Part shown: one piece after another, positions 1-11,456 of the stretch | Position numbering within the stretch: the first letter of the stretch is position 1 | Layout of the letters: every line of letters begins with the position of its first letter | Assembly: GCA_026008535.1 (NCBI GenBank) | Contig: BRKX01000009.1 | Location: forward strand, 34,361,001-34,425,000 | DNA from: Perilla frutescens | Lineage: Eukaryota > Streptophyta > Magnoliopsida > Lamiales > Lamiaceae | Direction of reading: 5' to 3' | DNA: 64,000 nucleotides | The notes under the pieces: model-generated | Databases searched by the model: none | Seen by the model: the letters and a program-made list of their open reading frames with translations, nothing else | What the model was told of the DNA's origin: nothing | Made by a program: the position numbers and the translations under genes

Positions 1-2670
1 GGAGGCGAGATAAATGGTCCGCTACCACGTTTTCACACCCTTTTCTATCCTTAATCTAAACATCAAATTCTTGCACAAGCAAAATCCACCTAATGAGTCT
101 AGGTTTAGCTTGTGGTTTGGTCAACAAATGTCTTAAAGCCGCATGATCACTATGCACAATTACTTTAGAACCTAAGATGTAAGATCTAAATTTATCCAAT
201 AAAATACAACGGCAAGCAATTCTTTTTCGGTTGTGGTGTAATTTACTTGAGCACTATTCAAGGTAAAACTAGCATAGTAAATTACACGAAGAATTTTATC
301 AATACGTTGACCCAAAATGACACCCACGGCGGAATTTGATGCATCACACATTATCTCAAAAGTTAAAGACCAATTAGGAGGAATGACAACGGGTGCGGTG
401 ATCAATTTCTCCTTAAGAGTATTAAAAGCATGCAAGCATTTGTCATCAAACTCAAAAGGGACGTCTTGAGAAAGCAAATGACATAGAGGTTGGCTAATTT
501 TTGAGAATTCTTTAATAAACCGACGGTAAAAACCGGCATGGCCTAGAAAGCTTCTAATTCCTTTCGAATTAATGGGTGAAGGTAGTTTTTCAATCACATC
601 CACCTTAGTCTTGTCTACACTCATTCCTTCTTTAAACACAACATGACCAAGGACTATGCCACTAGTAACCATAAAATGACTCTTTTCCCAACTAAGAGTT
701 AGGCTACTTTCAATGCATCTTTTTAAGACAAGTTCTAATTTCTCTATACAATCGGAAAATGAGGATCCAAAGACCGAAAAATCATCCATGAATACCTCAA
801 TGAAGTCTCCAATCATCTCGGAGAAGATTGAGAACATACACCTTTGAAATGTGCTCGGTGCATTGCATAGTCCAAATGGCATCCTTCTACAAGTAAATGT
901 GCCGAAGGAGCACGTGAAGGCGGTCTTAGCTTGGTCCTCCGGTGTGATGGCAACCTGAAAATACCCCGATAAACCGTCAAGGAAACAATAAAAACTATGA
1001 CCGGCTAGTTTATCAAGTATTTGATCAATGAAAGGAAGGGGAAAATGGTCTTTTCTAGTGGCGGCATTGAGCTTTCGGTAGTCAATGCACATTCTCCACC
1101 CGGTGGTGGTTCGAGTAGCCACATGTTCTCCTTTATCGTTCTCTACGACCGTTATTTCTCTTTTTTTTGGCACCACATGGACCGGGCTCACCCATTCACT
1201 ATCGGCTATGGGATAAATGATCCCTTCCGCTAGAAGTTTGAGAATCTCCTTCTTTACGACTTCCATTAGCAGAGGGTTGAGCCTCATTTCCCCTTCACGA
1301 ACCGGCTTAGCCCCTTCCTCTAGAATGATGCGATGCATACACGTAGAGGGGCTAATGCCTTTGATGTCGGAAAGATTCCATCCTATGGCTTGCTTGTTCC
1401 TTTTTAGTACCGCTACTAAGAGGTCTTCTTCATCTTTTTCTAGCCCGGCAAAGATGATCATGGACTTCTTCTCTTCATCATCAAGAAAGACGTATTTGAG
1501 ATGAAATGGAAGCTCATTGAGCTCAAGCTCGGGAGTAGGCTTCACTTCCTCTTCGGTTGAGGCCATGACTTCCATGAGACTCATGCCTTCTCCTAGCAAG
1601 ATCTCAATCTCTTCGGCATTCAACTCGTCTCCCCCACACTTGAGGTAGGCTTCATCCATGGCAAGTTCCTTGCACGAGGTTTCACTTCTCCAATGAGCAC
1701 CTATTTCCTGCAAGAAAACCTCCTCAGCCAAGACATCAATAGCATCTATGTTAGAACAATTTTCCTCAAATGAGGAGACGGGAATAGCCTTGTTTTCATG
1801 TACGGAAAAAGACACCGTTTCTCCTAACACCGACATTTTTAAGGTTCCATTTTTAACATCAATCAAGGTGTTTGTTGTAGCCATAAAAGGTCTATCTAGG
1901 AGAAGAGTGTGTTCTTTACCCGTTTCTTTCACATCACCTACATCTAATAAAACAAAATCAACCGGTATGATCAATCCACCAACCTTAACTAGAATGTCCT
2001 CTATTATTCCCCTAGGATATCTCACGGACCTATCCGCCAATTGTAGACACATTCTAGTTGGTTTCAATTCACCTAACTCTAATTGTTTATAAATAGAGTA
2101 AGGCATCAAATTAATTCCAGCTCCTAAATCTAGCATACCACATGCTTCTTTGCCATTTCCCAGAGCAATTTTAAGAGTAAAACTACCTGGATCACGGAGC
2201 TTGGGTGGTAGTTGATGTTGTAGGATTGGACTAGCCACTTCGGATACCTTTATCTTCTCATCCTCTCCAAACGTCCTCTTCTTTGAAGCAAGTTCCTTGA
2301 AGAACTTGACATAGGCCGACACATTTCAGATGACATCAAGGAGTGGAAGATTGACATTCACCTTGGACAGGAGTTTGTAGAATTCTTGGAATTGAGTGTC
2401 TTGCTTCTCATTCCTCAACCGGTTTGGAAATGGAATTGGAGGGTTGTAAGGATTGGTAGCCTTGTGGAGTGTGGGCTTCTTCACTTCTTCTTTTTCTTTC
2501 TCGGACTCCTTTTGTTGTTGTGAAGGAGTCTCATCTTCTTTTTCAACCTCGTCGGTTGGACTTGGCTCTCCAACCTTGTTGTCTATCATCTTTCCTCCTC
2601 TAAGCACGGTCATTGCTTGAGCTTGCTCCAGTTGGCTTGGCAACTTGCCCGGTTTGGCTTGTTTGGCCAA
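1..2670 (-). pseudogene. Ty3/gypsy pol: aspartic protease, reverse transcriptase, partial RNase H
   Basis: The longest open stretch is 2322-172 (about 716 codons). The same frame continues upstream to 2670 across an in-frame TGA at 2325-2323. In order there is a protease with DLGA near residues 65-68 and the flap-side LLxRPF near 141-146. The usual Gly of LLGRPF is Asp here. The reverse transcriptase spans about residues 325-560, with YRKLN near 415, MPFGLCNAPSTFQR near 481-494 and the catalytic FMDD at 511-514. RNase H starts at the TTTEKELLAVVF motif. A one-base loss near 215-222 then shifts the frame, and the continuing RNase H frame meets another TAG near base 50. Upstream it joins a lysine- and glutamate-rich linker to gag. 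Confidence 0.85.
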
Positions 2671-4039
2671 CGGTCCTGGCTATTTAGCCCACTTGTGTCT
2701 CGATTCTCTTCACGGAAGCCTCAATGGATTCAAATCTTTATTGAGTGGCTTGGATGAAGGATTGCAATGTGTCTTGCAATGATAGCCTAGGCGGTTGGTT
2801 GGGTTAGGAATGATATTGTTGCGGCTTTTGAAATTGAGGAGCTTGACTACATCCGGTTTGTTGTTGAGAAGGAGGTTGTGGATGATGAGGTGCTTGTTGT
2901 TGAGGTTGCCTCTAAGAGAAATTTGGATGATTTCTCCACCCCGGATTGTATGATTGAGAGTATGGATTGTACGGTTGTCGGGGTTGAAAGCCTTGGAAAG
3001 CATTCACTTGCTCTTGAAGAGCAAAGAAGTGTCCTTCTTCACTAAGATCCGACTCGGTCATCTTTTGACACATATTGGCCCCGTGGCCATACTCTCCACC
3101 AATCCCACAAGTTTCCACTGTCATCGCTTGTTGGGGTGGTCTCTCGGTGGTTCGAAGCATCTCTACTTGCCTTGTCAACTCGACAAGTTGTTTTGTTACA
3201 TCATAACTAGGGTTGGCTTCATTGACGGAAGCTCTCTTCCCCCTAGCACTCTTTTGTTAAGAAGTCGTGGCCATCGTCTCATAGATGTTTGAAACTTCTT
3301 CGGCGATCCTGCCTCCAATGTCTCCTCCCGATGCATTGTCCACCATATATTGGAAATTTTATGAAAGCCCGTCGTAGAAAAATTGATTGAGCAACTCGGG
3401 TGTGAGATGGTGGTGAGGGCATTGTTGTTTGAGACCTCTAAATCGATCCCAAGCTTCATGAAACGATTCACCCAGAGATTAGGTAAAAGTAACAATTTGT
3501 GCTCTCAAGTCTTGGGTCTTTTGATTGGAATAGTACTTGGCCATGAACTTCTCATAGATGGCATTCCAGTTGGCCAATGAATTGGCCGGAAGAGACATGA
3601 ACCACGTCTTGGCTCGATCCTTCAATGTGTAAGGAAAACATCTCATCTTCAATTGATCTTCGTTCAAACCTTGTAGAGGAAAGGTTTGAACAACGGAATA
3701 GAACTCCCGGATGAAGTTCAAAGCATCTTCGGCCGGCATCCCGTAGAATGAGGGAAGTTGGCTAAAATAAATGTTCTTCAACTCGTAGTTCCTTGCGGCT
3801 TCACCAAGAACTATGCAAGAAGTTGACGCCCCAATCATGGGACGAGCAAAGTCTCGCATATTCCTAGCCGCATTGGCATTGGCATTGTCGGGGTTGTTGA
3901 GAGGGTTACCGTCCATCTCTCTTTCCCACTCGAACACGTTTAAGCTTTTTGGTCGATGGATTTTATCAAACACGGGGGCTAATCTCCGATTGAGACTTTG
4001 TCTCCCTAGCATACACAACCAAAAACAAAAGGAGATCAC
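2671..4039 (-). pseudogene. Ty3/gypsy gag, broken
   Basis: From 4039 to 3479 there is a clear retrotransposon gag core: a PLQGLNEDQLKMRCFPYTL stretch, then DRAKTWFMSLP and KYYSNQKTQDLR. The same frame continues to 2912 but is cut by stops, including a TAA at 3481-3479, one near 3360 and one near 3257. They look like C-to-T decay of Gln or similar codons. A CCHC-type zinc-knuckle region is expected around 3100-3060, but only CGIGGEYGHGANMC is visible (C-x8-H-x4-C), so the knuckle is degenerate. A frameshift separates this frame from the 2670-172 pol frame. The first Met of the open stretch (4039) is upstream of typical gag starts and may not be the real start. Confidence 0.8.
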
Positions 4040-4204
4040 ACGTAACTTGTGGAAAGAGATATGAAACTAGATGACAACACGAGGAAGTAAATACGAAACC
4101 AAATTTACACAAACAACACAAACACTTAAACAATGACAAGTTCACAATTCCAAACAACACAAAAGCAAATATAGCACCAAAAGACAATTACTTTAAAAAG
4201 CTCT

Positions 4205-4222
4205 TCCCCGGCAACGACGCCA
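4205..4222 (-). other. Primer-binding site, tRNA-Asp type
   Basis: On the minus strand these 18 bases read TGGCGTCGTTGCCGGGGA. This matches the complement of the 3' end of plant tRNA-Asp(GTC) at all but one position (T where C is expected). It sits 5 bases inside the LTR edge at 4228, as expected for the start of minus-strand DNA synthesis. Confidence 0.85.
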
Positions 4223-4227
4223 AAATT

Positions 4228-6107
4228 TGATTAGGTCCACAAATTATACTTATATTTCCGGTTTATGCTCACTAGACAACTACTTAGGACCACACCCGCA
4301 ATTGGACGGGGTCAATTATAGAAGCAATAAGCTTAACCCGAGTCGATCTCTCAAGGAAGACTTTATAGGAAGGGATTATCTAAAGGCTACACATGCTTTC
4401 AACAAAACAACTAAAATAAAATCTAAACATTCTAACAAGGGGGCTTGATGATGATTATGCTAGGAGTTCAAAATAGACAATAAAGCAAGATAATTAAATG
4501 CAAATACACAAATTAAATCAAGATTGGAGGAAATAAGTTGGATTTAGGTATTAGGGTGTAGATTCTCTCAATGGTTTTATCACTATGCTTTATTCAAGTT
4601 GATAATGCTACTCTCACAAATACAATAGACCCTTCTGATTAGTTTAACTTCAATTATTATCACCGTCTATCCGTTAAACCTCTCTTAGCTATATCATACA
4701 AGCAAGATTAACATGTTAGGCTTAGGAACCCCATCCACCTAACGTCGAAGGAACCAATTTCCGGATTTAGATTCACAATCAAGACTCCTCTAAATCCTAT
4801 CAATGTTCAAGTAGTGATCAAGTACCTAAACATGAAAAAGCATGATTCTAACAACAATAATCAACAAGAACAAGCATAGATCAAAACCACATCGATCATC
4901 TACCCCTAATAGAGAGATTAGCCACTAAACATGCTCAAAAATATGCAAATACTATAGAAGAACATCATCTCATAAATCAAATGTAAATGAAAATAACTTC
5001 TACAATATCGTATATCATTCACAAGTTTGGAAAAATTTCCACAAATACATCCAAGAAATGTAAAGAAAAACAAAAGATAAATCTCCTCCAGGCTTAGCTT
5101 CCGCGGATGGCTCGTCGTCGGTCCGTCTCGTCTCTTCTCCGTCTCCCTTGGTTCGATCCCCTTTCTCTTCCTTTTCTCCTCTTCTCTTAGGTGAAGGTGA
5201 TGGTGTGAAAATGTTGAGAAGGTGTAGAGAGAAAATGGAGGTGAAGCTTGGTGGAGAAGATGAAGGGTAGTGTGTATGGTATATGATAGATGATTCAAAA
5301 TCCCCTTTTTTCTTGTGATGAAAAATGTAGAGTCGTAGGAGGAGAGTGGGAGAGAGAGAAAAGTTCATGGGAATGATGGTAAGGGATCAATTAATGAAGG
5401 GGATTTTGTGGAAGATTTTGGTGCCAAAAAGCCCACTCTAGAGGATTTAGGGAAAATAACCTATAGATCCTACAATTAAAAATGGCTAAAAAGCATTTGA
5501 TTGAAAAGAAAAATAAAATAGAAAGCTATAGATAGAGGTGAAGAGAACAAGTTGCACCGCGCGGGTTGAGGGGTGTTGCGGGGGCGGCTAGCGCGGCAGG
5601 AAGCGTCGCGGTGCATGCGGGCACCGCGGGGGCAGCTTGCGAGAGGGAGCGCTGCGGGGCGCTAAGTGCGCAGCGGGGCTCGGCGTGGCGAAGGGATAGC
5701 GCCGCGGGGCTGCGGGTGCCTCGGCATTTTGATGCCCGCCCGCGCTCCCTAGCCCACCCGCGCGTGTGCTATTTCTTAATTTCTTTCTTCAAAATCTTGA
5801 GACTCCAATTTAACCAATTTTTCCACTTGCCACCAATTTCCATAAAATACCTGCTTTTATAATTAAAAGCTCAAGTTTTGCAATACTTGGCACAATCCAC
5901 TATTAGAGCAATAAACATAAATAAACACATAAAATCAACACATATCAAAATAAAATTCAACAAAATAATTACTAAACATAATAAAATGAATAAATAAAAA
6001 TGACATAAATAGACACTAAACAATAACATATCTAAACATGCTTAAGAGCTCAATTAACAATAATCCTTCAAAATAACTTACTTCCTTCCTTTGTACAGAG
6101 ATCAATC
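4228..6107 (-). repeat. 5' LTR of the Athila-like element
   Basis: The inner edge is well placed: on the plus strand it begins TGATTAGG, five bases from the primer-binding site. The outer edge is uncertain because the partner LTR lies outside the window; 6107 follows an ATCA that would mirror the TGAT start. A TATAAAA-like box on the minus strand near 5857 is a candidate U3 promoter. The LTR holds an unusual GC-rich block at 5548-5765. Open frames at 4918-5368 within it look non-coding. Confidence 0.6.
5548..5765. other. GC-rich block inside LTR
   Basis: About 220 bases of very GC-rich sequence rich in GCG, GGGGC and CGCGG words sit between AT-rich flanks. They lie downstream of the likely LTR TATA box in element orientation. 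The plus-strand open frame across it (5566-5862) is rich in Ala, Gly and Arg, as any GC-rich stretch would be, and is not called a gene. Confidence 0.6.
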
Positions 6108-6238
6108 AGGCAGAGCAAAACATTTTAATTGGATATTTCATCTTGCCCTATCATGCTTCTAGAGCTTATTAGCTCAAATAATAGATGAGTATAGAATTAT
6201 CCACCTTGATCACAGAGCAGAAGATGAAGTAACGAGCT

Positions 6239-7684
6239 GTAAATCCTTTCCCGGGTCTCCACTGGGTTAGTCTTTTCCTACAAAAGTTGATTATCGACTT
6301 AGCGATCTATATGAAGATCCTAAGTTCTAACAAGAAATCGAACGACATACAATCCCTCTATCCTTAACACGACCTAAATACAGATTGCACGACTTAGAAT
6401 TTTTATACAATACGAGGATTATAGGTTGGAAGAACCCTTTTAAAATTCAAAACTTGCCGAAAATAGACTTGAAAATGGGACACCAACGCTAACGGAAAAT
6501 CGACACTACAACGACATGCATGCTATTAACTCGGAAAATAACGATGAGAATCGAGATATAAGACTTAAAGAAATTTGAATAGAATTAACGAAATAAACGA
6601 TAACAAAGCCAAAATAATAACAATAATGAAGAACGGAAATGAAATGCAGAATTTAAAAGAACAAGAAAGAAATAGGATCCAGGGTCGATGAGAAAGAATG
6701 GAAGGAATCGAGTGCATCAAAGGAAGGTGGCTAGCGTCGGCGTCTCGTCGAGTGGCAGCTGTGGTAGAGCCGCCTACTGTATCCCAATGGCATCCCTAGC
6801 ACCTTCTCTCACTGCATTTCCCTCCTGCCACCCCGCTCGTCGCCTTGGAGGAACACTCACGAAGAATGTCCCTAGCTCGACTTGAAGCTCTCCGACTTCT
6901 CTCTCACTTTCTCTGTCAAATAAAGTGAAGAATGATTAAATGGTATGAATGAAAGTGGGGGGGCCTCTATTTATAGAGAGAGAGGTTGGCTTCCGGGGGA
7001 CGTCATTGCAGTAAAAAAATACTGCTAAAGTAATTCCGGGCTCGGTTAAAAGTTGTTTTATTCGATGTCGAGGTCCAAACGACCTCAGACATGAAATCTG
7101 AAAATACCGGGAGACTCATTGGATCGAGTAATATTGAACCTACCTGACTTGGGATGAAGAAGAGGTCGTCTGAAGAGAAACAAGAAAAGATTCTCTTTTC
7201 AAAAATTACATTTACTATTCATTCAGACACCGAGATATTGCTCCCGAGCGTTCGATTGACCTCGGATTGACAATCCGTGAACGCGAACGGGTTTCTTGGG
7301 TCATTTCCCATAAGATAGGCTTGATAGAATAAGTCTTGGATCAACCAGGAGGATTTCGTAAATTTCTCAAAACATGAACGCATGCGAAAATTACTATTCA
7401 TTTGCTTTCTTAATACCATTTTCATCACCGGAGCCTCAAATGACCTCGGATTAAAATTCCGAAAATATCGACACACTCCTTAGGTCGAAACCTTTCTGAC
7501 AAGACCAAAATCGGTCATAACAAAGTTAGGATCAAAATTTTCGAAAAGACGATTTCACGAAAAATGGTCCCTGAAGTCGTGACTTACATCTGACTTCTCT
7601 TAATCCTTAATAAAATCTCTTCCTTAACTTCTTAATTACGCTTAAGAATTCTCAAATCCTTATTTGAAAATCCGAGGTATTACA
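6239..7684 (-). repeat. Probable Ty3/gypsy LTR, minus orientation
   Basis: On the minus strand the sequence starts at 7684 with TGTAATACCTCGG, a common start of plant gypsy LTRs. It has a clear CTATAAATAG promoter box at 6976-6967, followed by a leader-like stretch rich in CT and GCC. The other edge is set tentatively where the minus strand reads TTTACA (6239). No matching 5-bp target duplication was found, and no tRNA-Met primer site follows. It may be a truncated LTR cut by the neighbouring Athila-like element, or the edge may be wrong. The open frames at 6688-6885 and 7219-7476 are treated as chance. Confidence 0.5.
6967..6976 (-). promoter_or_regulatory. TATA box of LTR
   Basis: Minus strand CTATAAATAG is flanked by AGAGAG-rich sequence, the usual arrangement in a plant LTR promoter. 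No transcript data are available. Confidence 0.5.
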
Positions 7685-8188
7685 GAAAGTGTCCATCATT
7701 ACGTTTTAATACTTAATTATTTAAATAATCTGAATTCTTAACGATGGATGGATTCTGTCGTTAAAAATAAATATTTTAATTTAGAAAATTGTAAAATGCT
7801 AACGACGGAAAGTGTCCGTCTCTAAGTTTTAATATTTAATTATTTAAACAATCTGAGTTAGTAACGACAGATGGATTCCGTCACTAAAAATAAATATTTT
7901 AATTTAGAAAATTGTAAAATGATAATGACGGACTGTTTCCGTCGTTAATTTTTAATATTTAATTATTTAAATAATCTGAATTAGTAGTGACTGGTCAATT
8001 CCATCGTTATTAAATTTTGAACAAACATTACAACGGATTTTCAGTCGTTACGACGTAGTTACACTTAAGCGCGAAGCATTCCCGCCAATTCAAAACGCTG
8101 AAACGTTTAGCGACGGACAATCTGTCGCTAGTTCATCGCCATGCTGACGGAAAACCGTCCGTCGCTAAAATATGAATTTCTTGTTGTG
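7685..8188. mobile_element. CACTA-like element end with subterminal repeat array
   Basis: The right edge reads TTTCTTGTTGTG, close to the inverse of the CACTACAAGAAA terminus of plant CACTA transposons. Inside is an array of near-identical units, each with AACGACGGA-type and TCCGTCGTT-type words in opposite orientations (about 7685-8030, then a more varied stretch to 8188). Such arrays are typical subterminal transposase-binding regions. The left terminus is not recognisable; the array abuts the LTR edge at 7684, so the LTR may have inserted into this element. No transposase is present. Confidence 0.5.
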
Positions 8189-8798
8189 TATTATAGTAAA
8201 CAACTGGATCCGTTAATTAAAGATACCTTCCTCAAATAAGTGAATCTCTTCAAAAACATGCTTTTTAGTTGGATGTTTAAACATTAATGTTATGAACGTG
8301 GGCAAATTAAACACCAAAACCAAGTATAGCCCTAATCAAACTAGTCTAAATTATGTAGAAGAACTTCATACGCAAACAAAAGATTGACAAAATGATGCCT
8401 AATAACATTATGCACAACGTGCATTCCGGATTGCGACGACTCTCGTTCTCTTTAAATTTCAGAAGTATTAGGCAACCCATGATCTAAAACTTTGAACGTA
8501 ACTCTCATTTATTATCACGTAGGGTTTGATACGTACTAATTCGTGTTATTCCTTCTTTCCTGCCAAAGAAATCAAGATAATGATACATTATCAGTAAAGA
8601 ATTAATAATCATACGGGATATATCAAAGTCTACCAACTAGCATTTTTTTATTAAATATCAAATCAATCACATATTTACTGTCTATCAAAACATCTAAATT
8701 GAAAATATTAAAATTCAACTATACCCTTTATCTTGCAAAACAAGAAAGATAAAAATTAGTGTCTTTGGGATGGCCTAGAAATAAATGAATTATTGTCA
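8189..8798. other. AT-rich spacer
   Basis: I see no coding or recognisable repeat signal in this stretch. Confidence 0.5.
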
Positions 8799-8915
8799 CA
8801 CCTGACTTGAAAGTGTGGTTAACCTCCCCTGTTATTACATAGGAGCGGGGTTTACCTAGTGCGCTCTTCGGTAGCGGCTGCGGATTACCCTTGATAACAA
8901 AAAAAAAAAAGAAAG
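8799..8915 (+). mobile_element. SINE 3' fragment (Au-like)
   Basis: The segment carries GGGTTTACC, GTGCGCTCTTCGGTAGCGGCTGCGG and then CCCTTG before an A-rich tail. This is the layout of the conserved 3' region of Au-type plant SINEs. The tRNA-related 5' head with A and B boxes is not visible, so this is a truncated copy. Confidence 0.5.
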
Positions 8916-9689
8916 ATAAAAATTATAAATTAATAAAGATAGATGATAAATATCCACTCTAAACTAACACAAGTGAAATGAATTATATTTAAGTTTGAGA
9001 CAACTTAGAGCAAAAATGAGTATATATAGAAATAAATGAATTATTGCATGACTCTTTTAATATTTAGACGAAATCAAACATTATACTCTTAATTACATCC
9101 ATTATATTTGATCGATTACTCTTCATGAAAAAGTCAAATCTTATTATCCGATGATTAACCTAACTCAATCAGTTTTACCTACACTAAAAATGACAGCAAC
9201 AAGTACTGATGATATATCATTTCCCAATAAAAACTACAACCCAATTCGAATATACTCAATTAATTAATCTAGCAAAAACTCATTAATCATATATACTTTC
9301 TCCATTTAATTTCATAAGTAAAGATAAGTTTGTATATTAATTTTGTCCATTCTACATAAATAGACCAATATTTTTCGTCAACTAATCCTCCTCTGAACTA
9401 ATTCATGTAGGTATTTGTTATTACTCCACATTAGCCCATCATTAATTAAGAGAAAAGAAAAAAAAAACCTAAGACTTAGTGTTCTATATATACATTAATA
9501 TTATACACACGAAGTGAATCATTTGTATATAGGTCCCTAATGTGTAAATTAGTGATTGATATAGACCGTTTAAATTAATTAGATATGTGAACAAGATATT
9601 TCCCTTCTTTAAAGAGATAACTAGTATCTTCTACACTAATTTTAGCATTTTTATGTTGAATTTTATCATCTGTATTTTCTAGTATATAT
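8916..9689. other. AT-rich spacer
   Basis: Intergenic sequence with no supported gene, RNA or repeat. Confidence 0.5.
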
Positions 9690-9752
9690 TAAAAAAGAGA
9701 CGGTCTCTTGTGGAACTGTCTAATGTAATAGACACGTAAGCTTTTTTATGCT

Positions 9753-10140
9753 TTTTTTTTAAAAATATATACCCTAAAATAGAATTAGTGAACTCTAAAA
9801 TTAAAGTTAAATAAATTTATTTTTTTTATTTGACGTTAACGCGTGAGTTTATGCACTTCACTCAATAATTAATTTTTTTAAAATAAATATATATCCTAAA
9901 AATAAATTAATGAACCCTAAAATTATAGTGAATTAATTTATTTATTTTTCATCTGGCGTCTCACGTAATGTACTGTCTTATGCTAACGTGTGAGCTCATG
10001 CATTCCACTTGATAATTATTTTTTAAAATAAATATATACCCTAAATTGGAATTGATGAACGCTAAAACTAAAATGAATTAATTTAACTTTTTATCTGGCG
10101 GCTCATGCACTACGCCAAATATTTTTTTAATTAAATAAAA
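9753..10140. repeat. Three tandem units of a ~130-bp repeat
   Basis: Three diverged units each begin with an AAATATATACCCTAAAAT-like stretch. It is followed by a GAATTAGTGAACTCTAAAAT-like stretch and end with a GTGAG..TGCA..CACT..ATAATTA block. A related single unit lies at 57975-58130. Just upstream, 9697-9713 holds a palindromic GAGACGGTCTC motif; a related GAGACCGTCTAATGGGTCTC stretch occurs near 62424. Confidence 0.65.
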
Positions 10141-10547
10141 AGTTTTTGAAAAAAAAAATAAAAAGTAGAAAATCGAATAAAATTAATAAAAAAAAATCAA
10201 GCACGAGCCAGCGGGTTTAGGGGTTGGGTTTGGGCTTTTGGATCGATTTGACCTGTCTAACAGATTGTAACATGTTACACTGTTTTATATAAGTTTTTGT
10301 CATTACAAAATTGTCAACTTTATTTTTCAATTTACAAAATTATCACCGCCATTTTTCAATTTTCAAAATTTAAAATCATAGTGAGTGCTGATTTGAGAAA
10401 CTCTATATTGAATTATAACATATGTATGTTAATTTTAACATTGTATTTTGAAAAATAATTTATAAAATTGCCACAATGTTTTCAATCAATTGAATTATCT
10501 CATTGGATGGTTGAGATTGACATCCATAATTTTTAGATTAGAGGTAT

Positions 10548-10550
<3 letters not shown>

Positions 10551-10595
<45 letters not shown>
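10551..10595. repeat. (AC)n(AT)n microsatellite
   Basis: About 15 AC units are followed by about 7 AT units. Confidence 0.95.
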
Positions 10596-10715
10596 GAAAT
10601 GGATTATATAAGAACCCATAATTCATCCATTGCTTTAATTTAGATGACTAAGATTTGATCAATTTTCGATCAAATGAGGTGACAAATTTGTAATATTTGA
10701 GAAAATCTAAAAAAC

Positions 10716-10768
10716 ATCCCGCCTGGGGAGTACGTTCGCAAGAATGAAACTCAAAGGAATTGATGGGA

Positions 10769-10800
<32 letters not shown>
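10716..10800 (+). pseudogene. rrn16: Nuclear insertion of plastid 16S rRNA fragment (NUPT)
   Basis: These 85 bases match the conserved region of chloroplast 16S rRNA that runs from GCCTGGGGAGTACGTTCGCA through GCACAAGCGGTGGAGCATGT. The GTTCGCAAGAATGAAAC wording is plastid rather than mitochondrial. Two differences from the plastid sequence as I know it (GATGGGAG in place of GACGGGGG) look like methylation-type C/T or G/A decay. The flanks are unrelated AT-rich DNA, so this is an isolated fragment and not a functional rRNA gene. Confidence 0.85.
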
Positions 10801-11269
10801 AATTAGGGCTTGTTTGATTTTATTTCCAACATCAATTTTCAGTTTTTCAATACTTCCAGTTCAATTTTCGAGGTTTATTGATTTTTGAAAAAATATAATG
10901 ATTTTATTATGACAAATGATTTATTATTTAGAGTTATAGATTTGAAAAATGAAAATATATTTGTTTGATTATTGTTTTCAATTTAAATATGTGATTGAGA
11001 TGAAAAAATAAATATTTGTGTGGTTTAGATGGATTGATGGAAATTTAAATGATAGGTCCCACTGTAATAATATTTATATGATTGGATAGGTTGTATAAGA
11101 TTGGAAAAGGTGAAAATCGAAATTGAAAATGAGTAAAACAAACATATTTTCAGTGTTTTGAATAGTAAAAAATTAGAAATTTTAACATGGAAATAAACCA
11201 AGCAAGTCCTTAATTTCTGGAATCACATAGATAACACTTTAAAACCGTTGTCTATTCTTATAAATTTCG

Positions 11270-11414
11270 CTATGCTAAAATGAAAAAAATATCATGCTAT
11301 TATGAAAATATATACATGCTAATATGAATGCACACACACACACTAGGGCCGGCCCTGAGGGTGAGCAAGGTGGGCCACCGCTCAGGGCCCCCATTTTTAT
11401 AGGGCCCATATTTA

Positions 11415-11456
<42 letters not shown>

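Larger units (their letters stand above)
1..6107 (-). mobile_element. Athila-like Ty3/gypsy retrotransposon, 5' part (truncated by window edge)
   Basis: Read on the minus strand, the order is LTR (about 6107-4228), primer-binding site, gag, aspartic protease, reverse transcriptase and the start of RNase H, which runs off the window at base 1. Integrase and the 3' LTR are therefore not visible. The protease context (DLGA followed by INLMPYSIY) and the tRNA-Asp primer site are typical of the Athila/Tat side of Ty3/gypsy elements. Coding frames contain several stops and at least two frameshifts, so this copy is dead. The outer LTR edge at 6107 is a guess based on a terminal ATCA; the true edge could lie anywhere from about 5900 to 6110. 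Confidence 0.85.

Noticed and set aside
5566..5862. 98-codon Ala/Gly/Arg-rich open frame
   Set aside because: It lies in a GC-rich LTR block on the strand opposite the element; GC-rich DNA rarely has stops by chance.
10716..10800. Functional rRNA gene
   Set aside because: Only 85 bases of 16S are present, without flanking rRNA sequence and with changes at conserved bases.
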